Shown: positions 25,689-34,111 of the stretch, piece by piece
Layout of the letters: every line of letters begins with the position of its first letter
Numbering within the stretch: the stretch's first letter is position 1
Assembly: GCF_013155125.1 (NCBI RefSeq)
Contig: NZ_CP053564.1
Location: 4,409,501-4,473,500, forward strand
Length of the DNA stretch: 64,000 nt
Direction of reading: 5' to 3'
From: Pseudonocardia broussonetiae
GTDB taxonomy: Bacteria; Actinomycetota; Actinomycetes; Mycobacteriales; Pseudonocardiaceae
Made by a program: the position numbers and the translations under genes
The notes under the pieces: generated by a model
Database searches by the model: none
What the model saw: only the letters and a program-made list of their open reading frames with translations
Told to the model about the DNA's origin: nothing

Positions 25689-26728
25689 GCACCGCGGCGG
25701 CCACCGCGCTCCCGACGGCCGCGACCGGGCGCGCCGAGCCGGTGCTGGTGGCGGGCTCGGTGGCGACCGACCACCTGATGCACTTCCCCGGCCGGTTCGC
25801 CGAGCACGTCGTCGCGGAGCACCTCGACCGGCTCTCGCTGAGCTTCCTGGTGGACGATCTCGAGGTCCGCCGCGGCGGCGTGGCCGCCAACATCGCCTAC
25901 GGGCTCGGGCTCCTCGGCGCCGCCCCCGTGCTGGTCGCGGCGGTCGGCCACGACTTCGGGGAGTACCGCGCGTGGCTGGAGGCCCACGGGGTCGACTGCG
26001 GCGGGGTGCGGGTCTCGCCGACCGCGCACACCGCCCGGTTCACCTGCACCACCGACGACGACCAGTGCCAGCTCGCGTCCTTCTACCCCGGCGCGATGAG
26101 CGAGGCCCGGGAGATCCGGCTCGCGCCGCTCCTCGAGCGCCACGGGGCGCGGCTCGTCCTGGTCGGCGCGGACGACCCCGAGGCGATGCTCGCCCACACC
26201 GCCGAGGCGCGGGCGCTCGGCGTCCCGTTCGCCGCGGACCCGTCCCAGCAGCTCCCGAGGCTCGACGGGGAGCAGTGCCGCGCGCTCGTCGACGGCGCCC
26301 GCTACCTGTTCACCAACGCCTACGAGTGGGAGCTGCTCGGCAGGCGGACCGGGTGGGCCGCCGACGCGGTCGCGCACCGGACCGGCACCCGCGTGACGAC
26401 GCTCGGCGGCGACGGCGTCCTGGTCGTCGAGGGCGGGGTGGAGCGGCACGTGAAGGCGGTGCCCGCCGACGAGGTCGTCGACCCGACGGGCGGGGGCGAC
26501 GGGTTCCGCGCCGGGTTCCTCGCCGCGGTCGGGCACGGCCTGGGCGCGGAGCGGGCCGCGCAGCTCGGCGCGCTCGTCGCCACCTCGGTCCTGGAGAGCG
26601 CCGGTGCCCAGGAGTGGAGCCTCGACCCGGAGCGCGACCTGGCCCGGCTCACCGACGCCTACGGCCCTGCCGCGGCCGCGGACCTGCAGCCGCTGCTGCG
26701 GGCCGCCCCGGCCCGGGTGGCCCGGTGA
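25685..26728 (+). CDS. adoK: PfkB-family kinase, adenosine kinase-type
   Basis: A 347-residue PfkB carbohydrate kinase. The N-terminal GSVATDHLM and [17 protein letters not shown] segments bind the nucleoside, and [14 protein letters not shown] near residue 260 holds the catalytic Asp; the [13 protein letters not shown] form is that of mycobacterial adenosine kinase. It would convert adenosine, released when SAH is split, into AMP. GTGA overlap with metK. SAH hydrolase itself is not in the window. Assignment to adenosine rather than a sugar rests on this motif and the neighbours. Confidence 0.75.
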   Translation: MSTAAATALPTAATGRAEPVLVAGSVATDHLMHFPGRFAEHVVAEHLDRLSLSFLVDDLEVRRGGVAANIAYGLGLLGAAPVLVAAVGHDFGEYRAWLEAHGVDCGGVRVSPTAHTARFTCTTDDDQCQLASFYPGAMSEAREIRLAPLLERHGARLVLVGADDPEAMLAHTAEARALGVPFAADPSQQLPRLDGEQCRALVDGARYLFTNAYEWELLGRRTGWAADAVAHRTGTRVTTLGGDGVLVVEGGVERHVKAVPADEVVDPTGGGDGFRAGFLAAVGHGLGAERAAQLGALVATSVLESAGAQEWSLDPERDLARLTDAYGPAAAADLQPLLRAAPARVAR

Positions 26729-27600
26729 GGCCCGCGACGACCGGCGCGGAGCCGGTGGCCGTGCGCGCCGCGCTCGCGGCGGCCCTGCGCGAGGCGTCCT
26801 ACGAGGTGCTGCCGCTGCGCGGCGCCGAGGACCGCGTGCTGGGCAGCGTCCCGCGCGAGGTGCCCCTGACCGTCACCACCACGGAGGCGCGGGGGCTGGA
26901 GCCCACCCTCGACCTGGCCGTGCGGCTCACCGCCGCGGGGTACCGGGCGGCGCCGCACCTGGCGGCCCGGATGTTCCGCGACGCCGCCCACCTGCATGAC
27001 GTGCTGCGCCGCCTGCGGGAGGCGCGCGTCGACGGCGTCTTCGTGATCGGCGGCGACGGCCCGGCGCCGGCGGGGCCGTTCCCCGACGCGCTGAGCCTGC
27101 TGGAGGCGCTCGACCACGAGGGCGGGCCGTTCGGGTCGGTCGGGATCGGCGGCTACCCGGAGGGCCACGGCCGGATCGAGGAGGCGCTGATCGAGCGGGC
27201 GCTCGTGGCGAAGGCGCCGCACGCGACGCACGTCGTCACGCAGCTGTGCTTCGACGCCGCCGCCACGGTCCGGTGGGCCCGGCGGATCCGCGAGGACGGC
27301 GTGGCGCTGCCGGTCCGCGTCGGCGTGCCCGGCCCCGTGGCCCGGACCAAGCTGGTGCGGATCGCCGCGGGACTGGGCCTGGGCCAGTCGGCGCGCTTCC
27401 TCGCCAAGCAGCAGAACCTGGTCGGGCGCTTCCTGCTGCCCGGCGGGTACCGGCCGGACCGCCTGGTCCGCAGGCTCGCCCCGACGCTCGCGCAGCCGGA
27501 CGGGGTGCTGGCGGGGCTGCACGTCTACACCTTCAACGAGCTGGCCTCCACCGAGGCGTGGCGGCAGCGCTGGCTCGCCCGGCTCGCCGAGGCGGCCTGA
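26725..27600 (+). CDS. metF: Methylenetetrahydrofolate reductase family protein
   Basis: A 291-residue MTHFR-fold protein. Candidates for the catalytic Glu (SYEVLP near residue 26), the folate/flavin Asp (VIGGDGP near 112) and the substrate Gln (TQLCFDA near 172) are in place, as are SVGIGGYPEGH and VGVPGPV. It is shorter at the N-terminus than E. coli MetF and lacks the SFEFFPPK string. It interconverts methylene-THF and methyl-THF, linking the folate and methionine halves of the operon. GTG start overlapping adoK (GTGA). Confidence 0.8.
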   Translation: MRPATTGAEPVAVRAALAAALREASYEVLPLRGAEDRVLGSVPREVPLTVTTTEARGLEPTLDLAVRLTAAGYRAAPHLAARMFRDAAHLHDVLRRLREARVDGVFVIGGDGPAPAGPFPDALSLLEALDHEGGPFGSVGIGGYPEGHGRIEEALIERALVAKAPHATHVVTQLCFDAAATVRWARRIREDGVALPVRVGVPGPVARTKLVRIAAGLGLGQSARFLAKQQNLVGRFLLPGGYRPDRLVRRLAPTLAQPDGVLAGLHVYTFNELASTEAWRQRWLARLAEAA

Positions 27601-28529
27601 TGGCCGCCGCGGTGATGGACGGGCGCGAGTGCGCCCGCGCGCTGGCGGTCGGCCTGGCCGACGAGGTGCGCCGGCTGGCCGACCGGGGCGGCCGGGCCGC
27701 GCTGGCGGTCGTCTCGGCCGGCTCCGACCACGGCGCCACGGTCTACGGGCGCCGGCTGCGGCGGCTCGCCGGCGAGCTCGGGATCGGGCACGTCGCCCGC
27801 CCGCTCCCGGCCGGCGCCACGCAGGCGGACGTGCTCGGGGTGGTCGCCCGGCTCAACGAGGACCCCGCGGTCTCCGGGATCCTCGTCCTGCGGCCGCTGC
27901 CGCCGCACGTCGACGAGGCGGCCGTGTTCCGGGCGCTCTCGCCGGACAAGGACGTGGAGTCCGTGCACCCGGAGAACGCCGGCCTGCTGGCGCTGGGGGT
28001 GCCGCGGTTCGTCCCGTCGACGCCGGCCGCCGTGTTCCACCTGCTCGACACCTGGCTCGACGCGGCGGGGGAGGACCGGGCCGACTTCTACCACCGCTCG
28101 CGGATCGTCGTGGTCGGCCGCTCCAACACCGTCGGGAAGCCCGCCGTGGCCCTGGGGTGTGCGCGCGAGGCGTCCGTCGGGTCCGTCGACGTGTGGGCCG
28201 ACCGCACGGGCGGCCTCGGCCGCCACACCCGGTGGGCCGACGTCCTCGTGGTGGCGGCAGGGCGGCCCGGGCTCATCCGGGCCGAGCACGTCGCGCCCGG
28301 GGCGATCGTCGTCGACGTCGGGATCAACGCGGTCACGGGACCCGACGGCCGCACGCGGACCGTCGGCGACGTCGACGCGGCGTCCGTCGCGCCCCGGGCC
28401 CGCGCGCTCACCCCGGTGCCCGGGGGCGTCGGGCCGGTCACGGACGTCTGGCTGCTGCGCAGCACCGTCCGCGCCGCGGCCCGGCGCCTCGAACCCGACA
28501 CCGGCCGGACCCTGCTGGAGGTGCCATGA
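27600..28529 (+). CDS. folD: FolD-like methylene-THF dehydrogenase with altered cyclohydrolase residues
   Basis: A 309-residue FolD-family protein. The cofactor motif GRSNTVGKP and C-terminal TPVPGGVGPVT are canonical. However, YxxxK, which holds the catalytic lysine for the cyclohydrolase step, reads YGRRL; GILVQLPLP reads GILVLRPLP, losing the glutamine; and DVDG reads DVES. In human MTHFD1, changing this lysine abolishes cyclohydrolase but not dehydrogenase activity, so this copy may be dehydrogenase-only. The ATG overlaps the metF stop by one base. Confidence 0.85.
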   Translation: MAAAVMDGRECARALAVGLADEVRRLADRGGRAALAVVSAGSDHGATVYGRRLRRLAGELGIGHVARPLPAGATQADVLGVVARLNEDPAVSGILVLRPLPPHVDEAAVFRALSPDKDVESVHPENAGLLALGVPRFVPSTPAAVFHLLDTWLDAAGEDRADFYHRSRIVVVGRSNTVGKPAVALGCAREASVGSVDVWADRTGGLGRHTRWADVLVVAAGRPGLIRAEHVAPGAIVVDVGINAVTGPDGRTRTVGDVDAASVAPRARALTPVPGGVGPVTDVWLLRSTVRAAARRLEPDTGRTLLEVP

Positions 28530-29386
28530 CCACGCGCGGCGTGCTGCTGCTCTCGTGCCCGGACGCGCCCGGGATCGTCCACGCGGTCTCGGGCGTGCTC
28601 GTGCAGGAGGGCTGCACGATCCTGTCGAGCCAGCAGTTCGGCAGCGCCCTGGACGGCGGGACGTTCTTCATGCGGGTCGAGTTCGCCCGCCCGGACGGGT
28701 CGCCCGTGGACCTGCCGGTCCTGCGGGCGCGCACGGCGGAGCTCGCCGACCGGTTCGGGATGACCTGGCGGCTGGTCGACCCGACGCGGCCCCTGCGGGT
28801 CGTGCTGATGGTGAGCCGGTTCCTGCACTGCCTCAACGACCTGCTGTTCCGCAACTCGATCGGCGAGCTCAACCTCGACGTCGTCGCTGTGGTGTCCAAC
28901 CACCCCGACGCCGGCCGGCTGGCCGACAGCCACGGGGTCCCGTTCCGGCACGTGCCGGTCACCGGCGAGACCAAGGGCCGGGCCGAGGCGGAGCTGCTCG
29001 ACCTGGTCGACCGGGAACGCGTGGACCTGGTGGTGCTGGCGCGCTACATGCAGATCCTCTCCGACGATGCCTGCAAGCACCTCGAGGGCCGCGCCATCAA
29101 CATCCACCACTCGATGCTGCCCAGCTTCAAGGGCGCGCGGCCCTACCAGCAGGCGCACGTGCGCGGGGTCAAGTTCATCGGGGCGACGGCGCACTACGCG
29201 ACCGCCGACCTCGACGAGGGACCGATCATCGAGCAGGACCTCATCCGCGTCGACCACACCCTGGATCCCGGGCAGCTCGCCGCGCGGGGCCGCGAGGTCG
29301 AGAGCCGTGCGCTGGCCCGCGCGGTGCGCTGGCACGCGGAGAACCGGATCGCGGTCCACGGCAACCGCACCGTGGTGTTCCCCTGA
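28526..29386 (+). CDS. purU: Formyltetrahydrofolate deformylase
   Basis: A 286-residue PurU: N-terminal ACT domain (LLLSCPDAPGIVHAVSGVL, residues 7-25 onward) and C-terminal formyltransferase-fold domain with INIHHSMLPSFKGARPY (about 191-207) and the DLDEGPII aspartate near 229, the Asn-His-Asp catalytic set. It hydrolyses 10-formyl-THF to formate and THF. As the last gene of the operon (ATGA overlap) it would vent one-carbon units as formate. In chloromethane- and methoxyaromatic-degrading bacteria, purU pairs with metF and folD in the same way. Confidence 0.92.
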   Translation: MTTRGVLLLSCPDAPGIVHAVSGVLVQEGCTILSSQQFGSALDGGTFFMRVEFARPDGSPVDLPVLRARTAELADRFGMTWRLVDPTRPLRVVLMVSRFLHCLNDLLFRNSIGELNLDVVAVVSNHPDAGRLADSHGVPFRHVPVTGETKGRAEAELLDLVDRERVDLVVLARYMQILSDDACKHLEGRAINIHHSMLPSFKGARPYQQAHVRGVKFIGATAHYATADLDEGPIIEQDLIRVDHTLDPGQLAARGREVESRALARAVRWHAENRIAVHGNRTVVFP

Positions 29387-29402
29387 GCGGGAGGCCCGGA
29401 CC

Positions 29403-29419
29403 GTTGACCTGGGGTCAAC
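29403..29419. promoter_or_regulatory. Perfect dyad GTTGACC-TGG-GGTCAAC
   Basis: A 7-3-7 perfect inverted repeat 17 bases after purU and 146 bases before the ABC transporter operon. It could be an operator for the transporter or a short terminator stem; the 3-base loop and absence of extra GC favour a protein-binding site. Confidence 0.45.
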
Positions 29420-29455
29420 AGCGGGCGGCCTTCTCGTCGCCCGGGAGGGTGATCG

Positions 29456-29473
29456 CAGCGTCGTACGATGCTG
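29456..29473. promoter_or_regulatory. Near-perfect 18-bp dyad around TCGTACGA
   Basis: CAGCGTCGTACGATGCTG is symmetric except for one base pair (G/T at the fifth position from each end). It lies about 90 bases upstream of the first ABC transporter gene, a plausible operator position. No regulator gene is adjacent. Confidence 0.4.
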
Positions 29474-29564
29474 TGGTCCTGATCACGTGCGGTCCACCGC
29501 CAGTGCAGGGCACCGGGAGCGGTGCCGTTCGGACACGAATCGTTGACGCGACGGAGCGAGTTCA

Positions 29565-30620
29565 ATGAGCAGTGACACCGGGCTCGACGCAGACCCCACC
29601 GCGACGGCCGAGCCCCTGCTCGTCGTCGACGGGCTGACCATCGACCTGGCGGGCGAGGTCGCGCAGCGCGGCATCCTCGCGGACGTCTCGTTCACCGTCG
29701 CGCACGGTGAGTCGGTCGCCCTGATCGGGGAGTCCGGCTGCGGCAAGACGATGACGGCGATGGCCGTGCTCGGGCTGCTGCCCCGCGGGTTCACCGTGGC
29801 CGCGGGCCAGATCCGGCTCGACGGCCGCGACCTGCTCACGAGCAGCCAGCGGCAGCTGCGCGCGGTGCGCGGCCGGTCCATCGGGGCGGTGTTCCAGGAG
29901 CCGATGAGCAGCCTGGACCCGACGATGCGCGTCGGCGACCAGATCGCCGAGGCCCGGCGGCTGCACCTGGGCGAGAGCCGGAGGACGGCGCTCGCGCGGG
30001 CCGTCGAGCTGCTCGACCGCGTCGGGATCGCCAACGCCGCCCGGCGCCTGCACAGCTACCCGCACGAGCTCAGCGGCGGGATGCAGCAGCGCGCCATGAT
30101 CGCCTCCGCCATCGCCTGCGACCCCGCACTGGTGCTGGCCGACGAGCCGACCACGGCGCTCGACGTGACCATCCAGGCCGAGATCCTCGAGCTGCTGCGC
30201 GAGCTGCGCCGCGAGCAGGGGATCGCGGTGCTGCTGGTGACCCACGACCTCGGCGTGGTCGCCGACTTCTGCGACCGCGTCGTGGCGATGTACGCCGGAA
30301 CGGTCGTCGAGCGGGCCGGCGTCGACGAGCTCTTCGCCGACCCGCGGCACCCCTACACCCGCGCCCTGCTCGACGCCGTCCCGCAGGCCGGTGACCCGCG
30401 CACGATCCTGCCGGTGATCCCCGGACGCGTCCCCGCCGCGGGCCGCTTCCCCGGCGGGTGCCGGTTCGAGCCCCGCTGCGCCCACGGGGGCGACCCGCGC
30501 TGCCTCGCCCCGCAGCACGAGACCGCGGTGGCGGCGCGGCGGACCATCCGCTGCGCCCGCGGCGCCGACGGCGACGCCGTCGCCGTGCCCGGCGCGCGCG
30601 GGCTGACCGCCGCGCCCTGA
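29565..30620 (+). CDS. Oligopeptide/dipeptide-type ABC transporter ATPase (OppD/DppD-like)
   Basis: A 351-residue ATPase: Walker A GESGCGKT (near 65), signature LSGGMQQR (near 170), Walker [12 protein letters not shown] and switch His in LVTHDLGVV, plus the C-terminal extension with PGRVP and cysteines (CRFEPRC, near 307) typical of Opp/Dpp ATPases. First gene of a five-gene importer operon (ATPase, binding protein, two permeases, ATPase). It energises uptake at the cytoplasmic membrane. The substrate may be a small organic compound rather than a peptide, given the catabolic genes behind it. Confidence 0.9.
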   Translation: MSSDTGLDADPTATAEPLLVVDGLTIDLAGEVAQRGILADVSFTVAHGESVALIGESGCGKTMTAMAVLGLLPRGFTVAAGQIRLDGRDLLTSSQRQLRAVRGRSIGAVFQEPMSSLDPTMRVGDQIAEARRLHLGESRRTALARAVELLDRVGIANAARRLHSYPHELSGGMQQRAMIASAIACDPALVLADEPTTALDVTIQAEILELLRELRREQGIAVLLVTHDLGVVADFCDRVVAMYAGTVVERAGVDELFADPRHPYTRALLDAVPQAGDPRTILPVIPGRVPAAGRFPGGCRFEPRCAHGGDPRCLAPQHETAVAARRTIRCARGADGDAVAVPGARGLTAAP

Positions 30621-30715
30621 CCGCACCCCGCCCGCGGCGCACCGGCCGCGGCGCCTGCGCACCTCCCGCACCCCGGTTCCGGGCCGACGACGCCCCCCGA
30701 CCAGTAAGGAACGCC

Positions 30716-32242
30716 ATGAGAAAGCTGTCCAGGCTGCTCGCGATCCTCGCGATCTCCGCACTGACCGCATCGCTGGCCGCGTGCGGCTCGTCGGAGACGG
30801 GGTCCGGCTCCGACGAGAGGAGCAGGCTGACGATCGGCGCCGCCGCGGTGCCGTCGTCGCTCGACCCGCGCAGGTCCGCCCCGTACGAGGCGCAGTGGAT
30901 CGGGATGCTCTACGACACGCTGGTCCAGCGGGCCCCGGACGGCACCTTCACCCCGGCGCTCGCCGAGAGCTGGACGCTGTCCGAGGACGCGCGCACCCTC
31001 GACCTCACGCTGCGCCCCGGCGTCACCTTCCAGGACGGCGCGCCCTTCGACGCCGCGGCCGTCAAGGCCAACCTCGACGCCTCGCGGGCCGGGGGCACGA
31101 ACTTCTCCGGTCAGCTCACCAACATCGAGTCGGTGGAGGCCGTCGACGAGCGGCAGGTCCGGATCCGGCTGACGGACTCCGCCGCGCCGCTTCTCGGGGT
31201 GCTGGCCGGCGAGGCGGGGATGATCATCAGCCCGGCGTCGCTGGGCGAGGACCTGTCCCAGCGGTCCGCGGGCGCGGGGCCGTACACCCTCGACCGCTTC
31301 GAGGGCCAGCGCCTGCAGTTCACGGCCTGGGACGGCTACTGGAACGCCTCCGCCGTGCGGGTCGGCGGCGTGGACCTCGACGTGTTCATCGACGACAGCG
31401 CGCGCCTGCGGGCCCTGCGCTCGGGCCAGCTGGACACCGCGTTCATCATCCCGGCGCAGGTGCGCGAGGTGGAGTCGACCGATCTGCAGGTGGCCCGCCC
31501 CGACACGGCCGAGTCCTTCTGGGGGGTGCTGGTCAACACCGGCCGCCGCGAGTTCGGCGACCCCCTCGTCCGGCAGGCGATGATGCTCGCGCTCGACCGC
31601 ACCGCGATCGCCCGTGCCGTGTTCGGCGAGGACGGCTGCACCCCGAGCGCCCAGCCCTTCGACCCGAACGACTGGGCGCACTCCGACGAGCTCGACGCGC
31701 TGCCCGCCGCGCAGTACGACCCGGCGCGGGCGCGCCAGCTCATGGCGCAGGCCGGCCTGAGCGGCGGCTTCGACTTCGAGCTGCAGGTCGGCACGGCCCA
31801 GAACTACACCCAGATCGGCCAGATCCTGCAGGCGCAGTGGGGCGAGATCGGGATCCGCGTCAACGTCCGGCCGATGGAGAACGTCCAGTTCGTCACCGCC
31901 CGCCGCCAGGGCGACTTCGACGGCACCGTCTCGGTCTACCTCAACGCCCGGCCCGACCAGAGCGCGGTCGTCCGCAACTTCTACCTGCCCGGCGGGATCT
32001 TCAACCCCGGGGGCTACGACCTCCCCGGCACCGCGGAGCTGCTCGCCGAGTCCTCCTCCAGCCTCGAGCCGGAGGGCCGGGCCCCGGCCATGCACGAGCT
32101 GATGACCAACGTGCTGAACGACGGCCCGCCGATCATGCCCATCTGCGTGGCCCCGCGGCTCGCGGCGTACCAGCCCTACGTCCAGGACCTCGACATGACG
32201 CTGGAGACCAAGTTCACCGACGTCGCCGTCGCGTCCTCATGA
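30716..32242 (+). CDS. ABC transporter solute-binding lipoprotein (family 5, Opp/Dpp type)
   Basis: A 508-residue extracellular binding protein. The N-terminus is a lipoprotein signal, MRKLSRLLAILAISAL followed by a LAAC lipobox with the lipidated Cys at 23. The mature part has family-5 features such as PSSLDPRRS, LAESWTLSEDARTLDL and LRPGVTFQDGAPFDA. ATG chosen for TAAGGA upstream and the signal peptide. It captures the ligand outside the membrane for the permeases that follow. Confidence 0.9.
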   Translation: MRKLSRLLAILAISALTASLAACGSSETGSGSDERSRLTIGAAAVPSSLDPRRSAPYEAQWIGMLYDTLVQRAPDGTFTPALAESWTLSEDARTLDLTLRPGVTFQDGAPFDAAAVKANLDASRAGGTNFSGQLTNIESVEAVDERQVRIRLTDSAAPLLGVLAGEAGMIISPASLGEDLSQRSAGAGPYTLDRFEGQRLQFTAWDGYWNASAVRVGGVDLDVFIDDSARLRALRSGQLDTAFIIPAQVREVESTDLQVARPDTAESFWGVLVNTGRREFGDPLVRQAMMLALDRTAIARAVFGEDGCTPSAQPFDPNDWAHSDELDALPAAQYDPARARQLMAQAGLSGGFDFELQVGTAQNYTQIGQILQAQWGEIGIRVNVRPMENVQFVTARRQGDFDGTVSVYLNARPDQSAVVRNFYLPGGIFNPGGYDLPGTAELLAESSSSLEPEGRAPAMHELMTNVLNDGPPIMPICVAPRLAAYQPYVQDLDMTLETKFTDVAVASS

Positions 32243-32261
32243 GGGCGCGGGGACGGCGCGG

Positions 32262-33218
32262 GTGGTCCCGGTGAGGCCCGCCGCGGTGCTCACCCGGATC
32301 GGCGGCGGGCTGATCGTGCTGTGGCTGGTCTCGCTGCTGACCTTCTCGCTGCTGCAGCTCGTGCCCGGCGACCCCGCCGAGCTGATCGCCGGCGACAGCG
32401 CGTCGCCGGAGCGCGTCCTGCAGATCCGCACCGAGCTCGGCCTCGACCGGCCGCTGCCGGCCCAGTACGCGACCTGGCTGGGCGGGATCGTGCAGGGCGA
32501 CCTGGGGACGTCGATCTTCACCGGTGACCCGGTGACCGACGCGATCGTGCGCGCCGCACCGGCCACCCTGTCGATCACCGTGGTGGCGCTGCTCATCGCG
32601 GTCGTCGTCGGCGTCCCCGCGGGGGTCGTCGCGGGGCTGCGGCAGGGCAGCTGGGTGGACCGGACGGTGTCCCTGCTGGCCACCATCGGCATCGCGATGC
32701 CGGGCTTCTGGGTCGCGATGCTCCTGGTGCTGGTCCTCGCGCTCGGCTTCTCCTGGCTCCCGGCCACGGGCTACTCGCCGATCGGCGACGGGGTGGGGGA
32801 GTGGCTCTCCCACGTCATCATCCCGTCGACGGCGCTCGGCCTGGCCACCGCGGCCGAGCTCGCCCGGCACGCCAGGGGGTGCGTGTCGGACGTGCTCGAG
32901 CGGCCCTACATCCGCACGGCACGGGCCCGCGGGGCGCACCCGGTGTGGCTGGTGCGCCACCACGTCCTGCGCAACGCCGCCATCCCGGTGGTGACCGTGC
33001 TCGGCCTGCAGGCCGGACGCCTGCTCGGCGGCTCGATCGTCATCGAGATGGTGTGCGGCATCGACGGGCTCGGCACGCTCGCGATCAACGCGATCCTGCA
33101 GCGCGACTTCCCGATCCTGCAGGGCTACGTCCTGCTCGCCGCCGCCATCGTCGTCGTGATCAACCTGGTCGTCGACGGCGTGTACAGCTGGCTCAACCCG
33201 AAGGTGCGCACGTCATGA
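32262..33218 (+). CDS. ABC transporter permease (DppB-like)
   Basis: A 318-residue membrane protein with about six hydrophobic segments (near 12-34, 102-126, 136-160, 175-195, 230-255, 282-305) and the early LVPGDPAELIAG motif of DppB/OppB permeases. The EAA-like cytoplasmic loop is at YIRTARARGAHPVWLVRHHVLRN. The GTG at 32262 is used; a GTG 9 bases later is equally possible. It forms the channel with the next gene. Confidence 0.87.
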   Translation: MVPVRPAAVLTRIGGGLIVLWLVSLLTFSLLQLVPGDPAELIAGDSASPERVLQIRTELGLDRPLPAQYATWLGGIVQGDLGTSIFTGDPVTDAIVRAAPATLSITVVALLIAVVVGVPAGVVAGLRQGSWVDRTVSLLATIGIAMPGFWVAMLLVLVLALGFSWLPATGYSPIGDGVGEWLSHVIIPSTALGLATAAELARHARGCVSDVLERPYIRTARARGAHPVWLVRHHVLRNAAIPVVTVLGLQAGRLLGGSIVIEMVCGIDGLGTLAINAILQRDFPILQGYVLLAAAIVVVINLVVDGVYSWLNPKVRTS

Positions 33219-34111
33219 CCACCACATCGATCCCCGCACCGGTGACGGGCCGGGAGGTGCCGGCCGCACCCGTCTCGCCGCGCCGGCGCACCGTGCGGCT
33301 GCTGCTGCGCCGGCCCTCGACCGTCGTGGCGCTCGGGTTCGTGCTGCTCCTGGCGGCGCTGGCCGCGCTGGCGCCGTGGGTCTCGCCCTACGACCCCTTC
33401 GCCCAGGACCTCGAGAACGCGTTCGCGCCCTGGTCGGCCGAGCACCTGCTGGGCACCGACGACCTGGGCCGCGACGTCGCCTCCCGGCTGCTGCACGCGA
33501 TCCGGCTCGCCCTGCTCTCCCCGCTGATCTCGGTCGGGGTGGCGCTCGTCCTCGGCGTCCCGGCGGGCCTGTGGGCCGGGCTGTCCCGCGGCTCCGTCGA
33601 CGCCGTGCTGAGCCGGATCGCCGACGCCCTGCTCAGCCTGCCGGGCCTCGCGTTCGCGCTGGCGATCATCGCGGTCGTGGGCCCGGGCCTGACCAACGTG
33701 ATGGTCGCGCTGGGCGTGGTGTTCGCGCCGACGCTGTTCCGGGTCATCCGGGGCGCGGCGATGGCCGTCGCGCAGGAGCCGTTCATCGACGCCGCGCGGT
33801 CCATCGGCTGCTCGACCTCCCGCATCCTGCGGGTGCACGTGCTGCCGAACGTCGCCGCCCCGCTGCTGGTGCAGGCCACGATCCTGATGGGGCTCGCGCT
33901 CCTGTCCGAGGCGGGCCTGAGCTTCCTCGGGCTGGGCGTCCAGCCGCCGGAGTCGAGCTGGGGCTCCATGCTGCGGACCGCCTACGAGAACCAGTTCGAG
34001 GCGCCCCTGGCGGTGCTCCCGCCCGGCATCGCCGTCGTCCTGACCGTGCTCGCGTTCAACACCATCGGCGACGCCATCCGCGACGCCATGTCGGCCCGGG
34101 GGCAGCGATGA
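33215..34111 (+). CDS. ABC transporter permease (DppC-like)
   Basis: A 298-residue permease. It has an N-terminal cytoplasmic stretch, then HLLGTDDLGRDVASRLLHAIR, the DppC/OppC hallmark, and the coupling loop EPFIDAARSIGCSTSRILRVHVLPN. About six transmembrane segments are visible. It overlaps both neighbours by 4 bases (ATGA). Confidence 0.88.
   Translation: MTTTSIPAPVTGREVPAAPVSPRRRTVRLLLRRPSTVVALGFVLLLAALAALAPWVSPYDPFAQDLENAFAPWSAEHLLGTDDLGRDVASRLLHAIRLALLSPLISVGVALVLGVPAGLWAGLSRGSVDAVLSRIADALLSLPGLAFALAIIAVVGPGLTNVMVALGVVFAPTLFRVIRGAAMAVAQEPFIDAARSIGCSTSRILRVHVLPNVAAPLLVQATILMGLALLSEAGLSFLGLGVQPPESSWGSMLRTAYENQFEAPLAVLPPGIAVVLTVLAFNTIGDAIRDAMSARGQR

Noticed and set aside
21825..29386. Chloromethane utilisation (cmu) cluster
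   Set aside because: metF, folD and purU fit, but no corrinoid methyltransferase (CmuA/CmuB) or cobalamin domain is encoded in the window.
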